Shown here: piece by piece, positions 52,486-63,848 of the stretch
Layout of the letters: each line of letters begins with the position of its first letter
How positions within the stretch are numbered: position 1 is the stretch's first letter
From: Clitoria ternatea
Taxonomy: Eukaryota; Streptophyta; Magnoliopsida; Fabales; Fabaceae
Length of the DNA stretch: 64,000 bases
Assembly (NCBI GenBank): GCA_037962975.1
Contig: CM075671.1
Location: 158,399,501 to 158,463,500, forward strand
Reading direction: 5' to 3'
The notes under the pieces: model-generated
What the model was told of the DNA's origin: nothing
The model's database searches: none
The model's input: the letters and a program-made list of their open reading frames with translations, nothing else
Made by a program: the position numbers and the translations under genes

Positions 52486-54781
52486 ATGGCGAGGGCTTAT
52501 GACTGGGTTAGGGATGAGGTGTTGCTTGTCTCCTCATCTCTCGAAAGCGAGGAATCACTGGCCCAATTATAGGAAGTGGGGACTTTTACCATTCTACTAT
52601 GGCTCGTAATGTCGAGTGTGTCTGTTGCTCCAAGTCTAATAGGGTTTGTCACGAACGCAGTGACCCAAGTGAATTAGATTTCACTTTCGTGTATGAGACC
52701 CTATTTTCCCGTCTCCATATTTCCTTTCCATTTTAAGTTCTAGATTGGAGTTTTATATGCGTTGAACGTTACTCTGACGCAGTTACACCCTAATGGTTGG
52801 GCTTTTGTGCGGGCCTTTGAAATTTTGTGTGAGTATTTTGGTCGTAATCCATCTGTACCTCTGTTTTTTTACTTTTTTAATGCCAAGATCCCCAAAGCCG
52901 GAACACTTGTGGGGTGGGTCTCACTCAGTGGTGTCGCCCGTCGCAACTTGATTATGGCTTTCGATCAATCCTACACGAATTTTAAGATGGGGTTCTTTAA
53001 GATCCGAGTTGGACTAGATCCACCTAGGGAGGATTTCTTGCACTATCCTAACATTCGTCCCCGCTTTTCGCTCTACTAAACCCGTGAACCAGTTCAGTTC
53101 CGGGTATCCTCGGATAATTTATCATTGTCGAAGCGTGCAGATGCCAAATTCTTGACTGAGGATGTTGGGATTTTCTTTAGTTCCCAGGCCTTGATCACCT
53201 TATTCCCTCAACCTGTTGCCCTTGAGGCTTGGATAGGTGAGGGTAATTTCTACTCTTTGTGATCTCTATTTCTGTTGTTGCTTTGTGTGTTCTGACTACG
53301 GTTTTATGTGTGTACAGCTGACATGGCTCCTAAAAAGTTAAGCCTAAAGGATTTAAAAAAGTACTACCTCAGACAGGATTCCCGCGTGGGGGAAAGAAGA
53401 AAATGACTCGGAAAAGGGAAAGCTCTACTATTCCTTTAATTGAGTCGATAGGCTCTCCTCAGGTGATCACTACTATGATGCCTATCTCTGTGGTCCTGAC
53501 GGCGTCCCAATTGGAGAAAGAAGTGAGGCGCTCCTCGAAGAGGCAACGTTCCAAGGCTATTGCTGAGGGAGTCGAGGAGGAATCGGAGAATTCTAGAATG
53601 GGTCATCTGGCTTCTCCGTCTCGTGATGGTAACCGAGCTGTTAGAAGGTTAGCTCGTGTTGTAGTCTCCATAGTCTTGGGGAAGAAGAGGAGGTATCTCC
53701 CGAGCTGCAGACTCGTGGGAGGCAGAACCCTATGGAAGTGAGTTCTGTAGGGGCGGGTCCATCAGGGCCAGTAACGACAGAGCGGATTGCTGCCACCCTT
53801 CTGAGTGACACAGATATTGAAGGGAGGCGATGGGAGAGTTTTGCGAATGAGTCGCTGTGTGGCACTCACAACCTGATGTGTTCTCTATGGGACGTGCGCT
53901 TTCCCATTCCTGGCTTCGTGGATCGGACGGTGGTCTTCAAGGAGGATGAGAAGAAGTTTGGGGGTTCAAAAGCGCCATCTATGTGTCGGGCCATAGAAAT
54001 GTTCAACCTCCAGGCAACTTCGATGACTTGGTTCCTGGAGAAGAAATTTTTAGAGCAAGAGAAATAGTTGGTCACCCTGAGGGAGGAGAAGACAACTCTT
54101 CTGCAGGAGAAAGACCAGCTGCAACAGTCGTGTGACCTCTCTGCCTTACAGCTAGAGAATGATTTGAAGGAGCTCGGGAAGAAATCCAACAAGTTGAACC
54201 AGATGGAGACTGAGCTGTCAGGATCCCAGAAGGAGCGGGGGGTGGTGGAGGCTCAGTTAAATACTACGGCTGAGCATTGTGTGAATCTCAGGAGGCAGTT
54301 GAGTTCTACTGAGGATGCATACAACTTGGTTCGTGAGGGGAAAAAGAAGGTGGAGGGCGAGCTGGCGGAAGAGAGGTCTGCCTTAGAGAGGCAGAAGACT
54401 GAAAAAGAAGAATATAAGAGTTTTTTGATGGGGGAGGTGTCAGAAAAGTATGTGGCCGCCTTCAACCTCTACCAGCAGCAAATACAAGTGTTGAATCCTT
54501 CTTTGGAGTTGAACTTTGAAGGTATCCACCTATTCTGCATTGTTGTGGAAGGGAAGATAGTAGACCTTCCTGACTCTGATGGGGAGGAGGAGGTTGCCAT
54601 TGGTGACAGGTTAGAGGATCGTGCGGATTCTGATGCTTTCCCTGGTGACACTCCCACTTTCAATGCTCCAGCTTCCGAGACCCCTACAGTTGCTCTAGTT
54701 TCCGAGACCCCTACAATCGTTCTTGCTTTCGAGATCTCTACAATCGCTCTCACTTCTGAGACTCCTACCATTGATATTTAG
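52486..54781 (+). pseudogene. Antisense accessory gene of the Tat-type element (Transposase_28/PF04195-like)
   Basis: ATG 52486 (MARAYDWVRDE). Stops and shifts interrupt the first exon, but 52762-53079 reads LHPNGWAFVRAFEILCEYFG, FFKIRVGLDPP, the core of the 'putative gypsy type transposon' family. A GT-AG intron fits at 53237-53317 and joins LEAWI to ADMAPKKLSLKDLKKYY in frame. A frameshift near 53400 follows, then a basic region (KRQRSKAIAEG), a block MCSLWDVRFPIPGF, and a long coiled coil (54068-54500, rich in Glu, Lys and Leu) after a TAG at 54065. It ends with a repeated SETPT-type tail and TAG at 54779. It runs opposite to gag-pol. Function unknown. Confidence 0.8.
53237..53317 (+). other. 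Intron in the antisense gene
   Basis: Donor GGATAG|GTGAGG, acceptor TGTGTACAG|CTGAC. The frame is kept across the join. Confidence 0.7.
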
Positions 54782-55113
54782 TTTATTTTGTACTTGTATT
54801 TACATTTCTTTGTAACACATATCTTTATCTCGTGAATAAACAAGCTCTTGCTTTCTTGCTTCTAGTGTCTATGTTCCTTATTCTTTTGACCCTGGTATCT
54901 GTGTTCCTTATAGCTATATAGACACGTAGAGTTTTCCATGCGTATTCCCTATCTAGCGAAGTTTAATTTTTGTTAAAATTGAGTTACCAGCCAGAAGAGT
55001 CGGATAGCGTTCCTCCTGTTAGGTTGGGGTGAATTGTCACTTTATTTTCTCACTAGTGCTCCCCTGATGTTTACTTTTCTTCTGACGCTAATTGTGTTTC
55101 GTGGTTCCGTGTA

Positions 55114-56335
55114 CAGGAGGTATGGCTCCCTACAAGCTGACCTTGAAGGATTTGATGAAGCGTTATCACAAAGTTCACCCTCAGGGGGTGGAGTAGGGGT
55201 TGCCAAAATGTCGAGACTTACTTCCGAGGTGCCCAGGGTTAGCGAGGTATCTTATTCTTTCTCATCTTTAATCCCTGCTTCGGTTGAGATCATTATAGCC
55301 CCCGAAGCTGAAGAAAAGGTTGAGACTTCCGAGCGGATTGGGGACGTGGTTTCCTGGCCGGACAAACTTATATCCATGGATTCAATCGCTGGGTCCCTAT
55401 CTAGGGAGACGGATTTGGTAGAAACTGCATGGGAGGTGTTTGTTGATGGGTTGTCGAGTTCTGATAGGAGTTTGGCTCTCTCCCTGTGGGACATGGTTTT
55501 CCCATTTCACAATTCATGGATCATACCGTTGTTTTCAAAGGGGATGAGGAAAGATATGATTCGTCCGACTCTATTGTCATGTGCAGGGCGGTGGAGATGT
55601 TTGGGCTTCTGGCTACTTCGGTGTCTCGGGCCCTGGAGAAATAGCTGGTTGATCAGGGCGCAGTGATGGCGACACTAACTTAAAAGTATGAAGCCCTGAA
55701 GAAGGAAACTAAGTCATTGCGGGTGAGGAAAGAGAAAGACACAGCTCGAGCTGAGGATACCCAGAAATTGGTAGCCACGATGAGGTCGATTATAAAGCAG
55801 TCAGAAGTAGAATTGTAGATTGCTAAGGAAGGTCGTGATTTGGCTGAGTCACGATTGGCAGCGTCTGAAGAGGACTTAAGGGTCGCGCATGTAGCTTGCG
55901 ATTTGGTGGAGTCACGACTGGCGATTACGGAAGATGGATGCTCATATTAGGATAAGAAGTTAGAAGAAGTAGAGCGAACTTATAACGTTTTGTCTCTAAA
56001 AAAGCAGGAGTTGGAGAAAGATCTCTAGGCTGCCCGTGCAGATGTGAAGGTTCTGAGTGAGAAACTGGAAGTGGATGTGTAGAGCATTAAGAGGGACATT
56101 ACCGTGAAGTACGTTGATGCCTTTCGGCTTTTCCAGGAGCATATTGCTATTTCGAATCCTTTTGTCACGCTGAACTAAGAGGGTCTTGATCCTTTCAAGG
56201 TGGTCGTGGGTGGCTGGATTGTGCCTTTATCTGACTCTGGGGGTGATAATGTGAATATCGGTAGAGAGGAAAAGCAGGGTGTTCCTGAGCGAACTTAGGG
56301 AGCTTCAAGTATTGACTCGGCTGGGGGGATTTCAT
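55114..56335 (+). pseudogene. Diverged tandem copy of the antisense gene's 3' exon
   Basis: Again follows a GTGTACAG acceptor and restarts MAPYKLTLKDLMKRYHK (ATG 55122), matching MAPKKLSLKDLKKYY 1799 bp upstream. Later blocks also match: SLWDMVFPFHN (first copy SLWDVRFPIPG), MCRAVEMFGLLATS (MCRAIEMFNLQATS), the coiled coil, and KYVDAFRLFQEH with NPFVTLN (KYVAAFNLYQQQ, NPSLELN). The copy has many in-frame stops (for example GVE-stop after the first block, and TAG/TAA throughout 55680-56180) and frame changes. An exon-scale duplication; not functional. Confidence 0.8.
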
Positions 56336-56486
56336 GAAATTGTACTTTGTATTTGTTGTTTTATTTGCATGTAACCTTTCCCGAGAATGTTGAATGAATG
56401 AATTTATTTCATGAAATTACGCTTTGTATTTGTTGTTTTCTTTTCATGCAACCCTTCGTGAAAATGTTGAATGAATGAATTTCTAT
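56333..56486 (+). repeat. Two-copy 77-bp tandem repeat
   Basis: CATGAAATTGTACTTTGTAT at 56333 and CATGAAATTACGCTTTGTAT at 56410, each followed by GTTGAATGAATGAATTT. Probably a duplicated 3' untranslated or polyadenylation region of the antisense gene copy. Confidence 0.8.
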
Positions 56487-56515
56487 TTACTTTTTATACT
56501 CTATCACTGGGAATA

Positions 56516-57652
56516 GCCAACTCGAATTCAAGCCTCTGAAGGTTGTGTTGGGGGAATAGACTCACGCTCGGTCTTTGTTTGAATGTATGCAAGGCCTCAA
56601 AAAGTGTGCGGAGGGATTAAAGTCGCGCTCGGGCTTTTCATATGCCGAGGGATAGGATTCGTGCTCGGGATTTTCATGTACTGAGGGATAAGATCAGTGC
56701 TCGGGCTTTAGTTGAATGGATTCAAGCCTTCAAAGTGTGCTAAGGGATAAGATCCGCGCTTGGGCTTTTCATTTGCCGAGGGTAAGGTCCCCGCTTGGGC
56801 TTTACTTCAACGGATTCAAGCTTTCAAAGTATGCCGAGGGATAGGATCCGCGCTTGGGCTTTACTTGAACGGATTCAAGCCTTCAAAGTGTGCCAAGGGA
56901 TAGGATCCGCGCTCCGACTTTTCATGTACCGAAGGATAAGATCCGTGTTCGGGCTTTACTTGAACGGATTCAAGCCTTCAAAGTGTGCCGAGGGATAGGA
57001 TCCGCGCTCAGGCTTTTCGTGTGCTGAGGGATAAGGTCTGTGCTCGGGCTTTACTTGAACGGATTCAAGCCTTCAAAGTGAGCCGAGGGATAAGATCCGT
57101 GCTCGGGCTTTTCGTTTGCCAAGGGATAAGGTCCGCGCTTGGGCTTTACTTGAACGGATTCAAGCTTTCAAAGTGCGCCGAGGGATGGGATCCGCGCTTG
57201 AGCTTTTCATGTGTCGAGGGATAAGATCCGTACTCGGGCTTTACTTGAACGGATTCAAGCCTTCAAAGTGTGTCAAGGGATAAGATCCGCGCTCAGGATT
57301 TTCATTTGCCGAGGGATAAGGTCCGCGCTTGGGCTTTACTTGAACGAATTCAAGCTTTCAAAGTGTGCCGAGGGATAGGATTCGCGCTTGGGCTTTTCGT
57401 GTACCGAGGGATAAGATCCGTACTCGGGCTTTACTTGAACGAGTTCAAGCCTTCAAAATGTGCTGAGGGATAAGATCAGTGCTCAGGCTTTAGTTGAACG
57501 GATTCAAGCCTTCAAAGTGTACCGAGGGATAAGATCTGTGCTCAGGCTTTTTATTTACCAAGGGATAAGATCCACACTCGGGCTTTACTTGAACAAATTC
57601 AAGCCTTCAAAGTGTGACGAGGGATAAGATCCGCGCTCGGGCTTTACTTGTG
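56516..57652. repeat. Minisatellite, period about 96 bp, about 11 copies
   Basis: Units contain GAACGGATTCAAGCCTTC and two copies of GCCGAGGGATAAGATCCGCG-like sequence followed by CTCGGGCTTT. Distances between successive ATTCAAGC motifs are near 96 bp from 56963 to 57439; shorter units of about 57-60 bp occur near 56807 and 57495, where one half is missing. ORFs across it (56795-57473) are artefacts of a period divisible by three. Confidence 0.92.
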
Positions 57653-57881
57653 TGAAGAGGAAATCAAATTTTATTAAGTATCGAATCTGGTGATATTGAA
57701 GAAATACAAAATGCCTTTATTAAAGAGGTGAAAAAAGGGGGGCCTCGTTAAAACCTCCTGAGAGAAAACCCAGGGGGAAAAAACCCTTCAAGTATGAAAA
57801 AGAGTGCCCAAGTGTACAAAATGATTAGCTAAAATAAAACTTTAAATGAGTTATATTCCAAGTTCTGGGTAGTTCCTTCCT
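57653..57881. other. Spacer between the minisatellite and pol
   Basis: Non-coding. Contains GGGGGGCCTCGTTAAAACC and AAAACCCAGGGGGAAAAAAC, a purine/pyrimidine-rich border stretch next to the pol 3' end. Confidence 0.4.
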
Positions 57882-60800
57882 TTATAGTTCTTCTATACGG
57901 TATGCGCCTTTTTCGAGTGCTTTTGTGACCCGGTATGGGCCTTCCCAGGAAGGTGCAAGCTTGCCCTTTTCCCATGCTTTTCTGTTATTGTCTGTCGTGC
58001 GTAGAACGAGGTCACCTTTTTGGAAAGGTCTGGATCGGAGGAGGGAGTTCCATTTATGAGTAGATTTGTGTTTGGCCGCTTGAATCTTAACATAGGCCAT
58101 GTCCCACTCCTCTAAACTGAAATCTAACTTTTCTCTTCTTGTTTCATTGTTTACCTATTCGTCATAAGCAAGGTGTCGGAGAGTGGGTTCTCCTAATTCG
58201 ACGGGTATCATTACATCAGCTCCATATGTGAGTCAGAATAAAGTTTCATGGGTGGAAGAGTGTGGGGTAGTATGGTAGGCCTAGAGGATTCCGTGTAATT
58301 CTTTTGTCCAATGGCCTTTGGCTTGTTCGAGTCATTTCTTGAGCTGTTGAAGGATAACTTTATTTGCTGCCTCTACTTGGCCGTTGGTCTGCGGGTGCTC
58401 TACAGAGAAGAATCTTCTTTTAATTACTAAATTTTCACAGAATTCCATAAAGCTCTTATTCGTGAATTGCCGGCCATTGTCAGAAATGATGGTGTAGGGA
58501 AGTCCGTGTCGGCAAATGATGCTCTTCCACTTGAAGGTTTACACTTTAGCTATTATAATGGTAGCTAAGGCTTCAGATTCAATCCACTTGGTGAAGAAAT
58601 CGATAACTACAAGGAGGAATTTGAGTTGTCCTTTTCCTGGGGGAAAAGGGCCTAAAATGTCCATCCCCTAAGTATTAAAAGGCCAAGGGGACAAGATTCC
58701 ATGTAGTGGTTTCGGGTGGCTGTGGATCCGATTGGCGTTGCACTGACACGGATCATATTTCTTGACTAGATCATAGCAGTTAGAACACAGAGTAGGCCAA
58801 AAATACCCTGCTCAAAGGACACAAGCGGCTATAGGTCAAACTCTTCCATGAAGGCCGTAAATTCCTATGTGCAGCTCCCTCATGACATAGTCGGCTTGTT
58901 CTTCACTAAGGCATTTTAAGAGAGGCATTGTAAAACCCCTTTTATATAGGTGCCCATCTATCAGAGTATAGTTGGCTTCTTGGACTTGCAGTCTCTTGGC
59001 TTGTTGTCGCTCTTCTTGTAGAGTTCCCTGCCTCAAAAAGTCAACAATGGGGGTCATCCAAGAATTTTGAATTTGAACCTCGCTTACCTGATGGACCTGC
59101 TAGATTTCTTGAATTGTTGGTTCTTCCAAGATGATCTGAACAATTATCTTTAAGTTTCCCGCCTTGACCATGCTGGCCAGTTTTGCAAGGATGTCTGCCC
59201 GCTCGTTCACTGCTCGTGGAACATGGACGATTTAGAAATGTTTGAGATCTTTGATAATTTCATTCACTCGGGCGAGATATTTTGCCAGGGTTGCGTCTTT
59301 GGCTTGGTAGGAACCTTCAATCTGTCTGGCCACCAGCTGTGAGTTGGTTTTTGCTTGGATGCACAAAGCGCCCAAGTCCCTACCTGTTTTCATCCCAGCA
59401 ATGAGTGCTTCGTTTTCTGCTTGATTATTGTTGGCTTTGAATCTGAATGTAGGGATTCTTCTACTATTAGCCTGGTCGGGGATTCTATCACAGCCCCCGC
59501 TCTGTTGCCTTTAATGTTGGAGGAGCCATCTACCGAGAGAGTCCATAATCCGTGCTCTACATCATATTCAGCCTTATCATCTCCCAACTCAACTAAGAAG
59601 TCTGCAAGTATCTAAGCCTTTATGGGCCCTCTGGATTTGTATCGGATGCCATATTCAGATAATTCCACGGCCCAAGCCACCACACGCCCAGCGAGTTTCG
59701 ATTTCTGAAGGATTTTTGCAAGTGGTTGATCAGTGCGGACGACTATCTGATGGCTGTGGAAACAAGGGCGAAGTTGTCGTGCGGCCATGACGATGCTATA
59801 GGCGAATTTCTCCACTCGCTGATATCTTGCCTCAGCTCCCTGCAGGGTTCTGCTAGTAAAGTAAATGGGTTTCTAGACCGAGCCTTCTTCCTGTACCAGA
59901 ATGGAGCTTACAGCCTTAGTTCCTGCAGAAAGATAGAGGATCAAATCTGACCCGGTCTCGGGCCGCGTTAGGATTGGTGGAGAAGCCAGGTAGGTTTTGA
60001 GTTCTTGGAATGCCGCCTCGCATTCAGCGGTCCATTCAAAGGATTCTGTCTTCTTTAGCACCTTGTAGAATGGCATAGATTTCTCCATAAATTTAGAGAG
60101 GAAACGGGAGAGGGCTGCAATTCTGCCAGTTAAACATTGAACTTCTTTAACGCTTTGAGGGCGTCGCATTTTAAAGATGGCCTGACATTGATCTGGATTA
60201 GCTTCGATGCCCCTGTATGTGAGTATGTAACCTAAGAACTTTCCTCCTTGGACCCCAAAAGAGCACTTTTCAGGATTTAGTCACATGCCATGCTTTCGTA
60301 ACTTGGTGAAAGTTTCTTGCAGATCTTGTACATGCGAGTTGGCTTGTTCAGTCTTTACCACTATGTCATCTACGTATACTTCCATGTTTCGTCCAATTTG
60401 CTAGTTAAATATTTTGTCTACCAGCCTCTGGTAAGTGGCCCCCGTATTTTTCAAGCTAAAAGGCATCACTCGATAGCAATAGTTAGCGTCACCCGTGATG
60501 AACGCTGTTTTCTCTTTATCCTTAGGGTCCATTCAAATCTGGTTGTACCCCGAGTAGCCATCCATGAAGCTTAGCATCCTGTAACCTGATGTACCATCTA
60601 CCAAATGGTCAATGCTAGGTAAGGGATAGGGGTCTTTAAGACATACCTTGTTCAAGTTTGTGAAGTCGACACACATCCTCCATTTGTCATTCGACTTCTT
60701 TACCATGACTACATTCGACAGCCAGGTTGGATATTTGACTTCTCGGATGAAGTTTGCTTATAAGAGTTTGTCGGTTTCCTCTTTAACTACGTCCTTTCAG

Positions 60801-61649
60801 TTGGGCCCTATCTTCCTGGGTTTCTGAGACACAGGCTTGGCGTTGGTTCCAGGTTGAGTGAGTGGCAAATGACACTGGGGTCGATGCCTGGCATGTCAGT
60901 TGGGCTCCAAGCGAAGAGATCAACGTTCTCTCACAGTAAGTTAACGAGCGCCTCCTCTAGAACCGGATCGAGGATTACGCTGATCCGCGTGAATTGGCCA
61001 AGGGATGATCCGACCTGTATGAGTTTAAGAGACTCCACCGGTTAAGGTCTTTCATATCCCCGTTCATCACAAGGGTTGAATCCTGTTTCTACATCCTCTT
61101 CAATGATGAAGGTGGACTTGGGGTGGAGACTTTCATAGTAACATCCTTCGGCTACTTCCGGGTCGGTTCTGACTACCCCTATCCTTCCATCTCTAAGCGG
61201 GAACTTCATGGTTAAGTGCATGGTGGAGACAACAGCTCCTTGGGCGTTAAGTGAGGGTCGCCCCAGAAGTGCATTGTACGAGTTGGGGAAGTCGACCACC
61301 AGGAATTTGACTTTGATAGCTCGACTGTCTCTTCCACTTCCAAAGACGGCCATCAAATCTATGCATCCTAGAACCTGCACAGAATCACCAGAAAAATTGA
61401 TAAGTGCACCATCATACCTTTCCATACGTCACGTGGGTAAACCCATTTTTCAGTACGCCTTTCACTGTAAAATGTCCGCAGAACTCCCTTGGTCTACGAG
61501 CACTCTTTCTACTACGCAGTCTGCAACCTCCATCGTGACTACCATAGGTTCATCACGGTTTGGGCCGCCTTTGGGGAAGTCTGACCCGTCAAAAGTGATG
61601 ATTATCGAGTCTGAGTGTTCCTGCAGCAGATTTACCTATCCCGACTAGT
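57882..61649 (-). pseudogene. pol: Tat-type pol: protease, RT, RNase H, extra RNase H-like domain, integrase
   Basis: Minus strand, right to left. Protease region 61425-61042 (INFSGDSVQVLGCIDL, FPNSYNALLGRPSLNA). RT 60800-60180 with MCVDFTNLN-like sequence, MPFSLKNTGATYQ and catalytic YVDD near 60375. RNase H 60169-59612 (MRRPQSVKEVQCLTGRIAAL, TECEAAFQELK). An extra RNase H-like domain 59590-59390 (WTLSVDGSSN). Integrase zinc block 59057-58836 (HLYKRGF, ADYVMRELHIGIYGLH). The integrase core is decayed (NGQAEAANK-like region near 58380). Its C-terminal domain is at 58100-57882 (KWNSLLRSRPFQKGDLVLR). Stops and shifts are frequent. The extra RNase H supports Tat rather than Tekay or Athila. Confidence 0.88.
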
Positions 61650-62135
61650 GTAATCGACGAGCGCGTGACCTTGGCAAGCCCCCGGAGATTATGTGTATGA
61701 CTCGGCGAAAAGAGTTTCTTCCGTCTCCTGTAGGTCTCGGGGATCGGGAGTGAGATCGGGAGCGGGGGGCTCGTGGCTGGTTCTAGACTTGTAGTTCCAC
61801 CTGGTTAGGGCGGTCTGCCTTCCTTCTTTGGGGTTGCTCACGACGTGTAACATTCTTTCGATCGACAAACCTGTCCTGATGTCCCTACTGTATAAGATGC
61901 TCTATCTGGTTGCGGAGGGCTTGGCAGTTCTCCGTGCCATAGCCGTAGGTCCTGTAGAACTTGCAGAATTTGGTCGTATTTGTCCCTTTGGGACCGTTTG
62001 TTAGGGGCGGGAGCGTTAGTAGTCCCTTGTTATAAACTTCGTGCAGGATCCAATCACGATGATCTTTTAAGGGGGTAAAATTGGTGTACTTGGGGGCAGT
62101 GTTGGCTTCGATGGGTTTACCTTTGTTTCGCCTAG
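61650..62135 (-). pseudogene. gag: Tat-type gag, 3' part
   Basis: The minus strand reads RRNKGKPIEANTAPKYTNFT, then LKDHRDWILHEVYNKGLL, a histidine/cysteine-poor knuckle area (CKFYRTYGYGTENC), and an Arg/Ser-rich stretch before protease. Continuous with 62881-63768 once the solo LTR is set aside. Confidence 0.8.
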
Positions 62136-62880
62136 TGTAACACCCCGAATTTTATAAAAATGAATAAATGATGAGAATAAATAGTAAATAAATGTATATG
62201 AGTGGATTTGTGTCCCAAAAATATTAGAATGATTAAATTGGGATTTATTATGGATATTTATAATTTATTGAGCTTATGTGAGATGAAATTATACCCGAAT
62301 AGAATATGGGTGTCGGACCAAGTATCACCGATTGAGATGCCGTTGGTCAGGGCTGCTAAAAATATTATTGGGAATCTGAATCGATATTCGGAATAATTTT
62401 TGGAATTAGTATTGAGCCTAGCCTCTCCTAGTACGGTATGGTTCAGGGACGAACCAGGCGGAAGCTGGTGGGCATGTGACATCTCGGCGCTGTTGAGGGC
62501 GGGGAGTGATCGCCGGTGCATAGGCACGGACAAGGAGTAGCTCCTGGCAGGCTTCCAGTGGGAGGGACACATGAACGAACTGAATACATACCAGAATGAG
62601 AGGGATCCAAAGACTGTATAGGTATGGGACTATACAGTCAAGGATAGCTTAAAGAAATGAATTCGTACTACCTATACCAACAAATACATTAGCCTTTTCG
62701 GTGGCCTATCACTTAAGAACTCCAAAGTTAAGCGTGCTTAACTTGGAGTAATTCTGGGATGGGTGACCTCCTGGGAAGTTCTCAGGAAATGTGTGAGTGA
62801 GGACAAAAGCACATTGGAAAGGTCTCGTGTTGGTCTGTGGGGCGAGTCGTTCATTCTTGGAAAGCGGCTGGGGTGTTACA
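62136..62880 (+). mobile_element. Solo LTR (745 bp) carrying 5S rRNA-like sequence, Cassandra-like
   Basis: Starts TGTAACACCCCG and ends GGGGTGTTACA, flanked by the 5-bp duplication cctag (62131-62135 and 62881-62885). Gag coding of the host element is split at exactly this point. Near its 3' end (62709-62783) it contains most of the 3' half of 5S rRNA. Only one LTR is present, so this is a solo LTR. Cassandra TRIMs carry 5S sequence in LTRs, but their LTRs are usually a few hundred bp; this one is longer, so the exact family is open. Confidence 0.9.
62709..62783 (+). promoter_or_regulatory. 5S rRNA-like pol III internal promoter (box A, IE, box C)
   Basis: Box A AAGTTAAGCGTGCTT (62725-62739), intermediate element GGATGGGTGACC (62757-62768) and box C TCCTGGGAAGT (62769-62779) are all present, with nearly the same spacing as in plant 5S genes (one base shorter between box A and IE by my count). 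The 5' third of 5S is not recognisable. Confidence 0.88.
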
Positions 62881-63768
62881 CCTAGGGCTTCCCCATTTCG
62901 GATTGGTATACCGGTTGAGCTAGTTGGCAGGGATGGTTTGATTGACAGGGATAAGCCGATCAGCTTCCCTCTCGTCAACAGCAATATACCATGAGGCTCT
63001 CTCCCGAAAATCATCCATGTCTAGAGATGGTCTCTTGGTCAGGGAGTCAGCGAACTTCCTAGGTCGTAGACCCATCTGTATGGCATGCAGCGCAATCTCT
63101 AGGCTGAGATCTCGGATCTAGAGGGCCTGCTCAAAGAAGCGAGACATATATCAGGTTTCCCCCGGGTGTTGACGCAAATTGACCAGGCTATGTGACGTTT
63201 GCCGCACGGGCTGGCTGGTTGAAAATTGGCTAAGGAATTTCTTGCTTAAGTCAGAAAAGGTGCCAACACTTTTCGGCAGAAGATGGGAAAACCAACGGAG
63301 TGTTGACTTGGTCAAGGTGGTAGGAAAAGTCCAGCAAAAGAGAGAATTAGACGCCCCAATGACCAGTATGGTGTTGGTGTATATGGTGAGGTGGTCCTCC
63401 GGGTTGCCTCTGCCGTCATACTTCTCCATTGACGGAGGCTTGTAATTAGGAGGGGATGGGGCTTCCATGATTGCATCGATCCAAGGATGTGCCACGAAGG
63501 GAAGCTTCGGGTTATATTTAGTCATTTTTGTTTGATAAGAAAATGGACCAGTGGCCTTTTGGTGGGTGGATCGATCAACGTGATGACTGGAGGATTCCCG
63601 CTCTCCTCTTTTTTGCCCCCTGAGTTCTGCATTCTCCTGCTGCAGGTTGGCAACAGTTCTCTGTAAAGTTTCTACTATGTTGGTTAGATGTTGAATCCGA
63701 TCATCGTGATCGGATGGTTCCTGCTGCCTGTTGTCTTCTTTTCATTGCGTATTGCGGGTATTCACCAT
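62881..63768 (-). pseudogene. gag: Tat-type gag, 5' part
   Basis: Minus-strand ATG at 63768 (MVNTRNTQ, then a TGA), a coiled-coil-like stretch (NIVETLQRTVANLQQENAEL), then the gag core from 63525: MEAPSPPNYKPPSMEKYDG, NPEDHLTIYTN, FPTTLTKSTLRWFSHL, SLVNLRQHPGET. The last codons before the solo LTR read PVYQSEMGKP-like. Stops at codon 9 and near 63150 disable it. Confidence 0.88.
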
Positions 63769-63826
63769 GATCTAGGGTGGTTAGGATTAGGGTTAGGGTT
63801 TCAAAGACGGTGGTGTAGGATCACAG

Positions 63827-63845
63827 GGTCCCACGGTGGGCGCTA
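63827..63845 (-). promoter_or_regulatory. Candidate primer binding site of the Tat-type element
   Basis: The minus strand reads TAGCGCCCACCGTGGGACC, three bases from the LTR end at 63849. Position and GC-rich form fit a tRNA primer site; I do not assign the tRNA. Confidence 0.65.
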
Positions 63846-63848
63846 AAA

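Noticed and set aside
56795..57473. Repeated Arg/Leu-rich protein reading across the minisatellite
   Set aside because: The repeat period is a multiple of three, so one frame stays open by chance; no start context or domain.
62709..62783. A real 5S rRNA gene
   Set aside because: The 5' third is missing and the sequence lies inside an LTR with its own target duplication.
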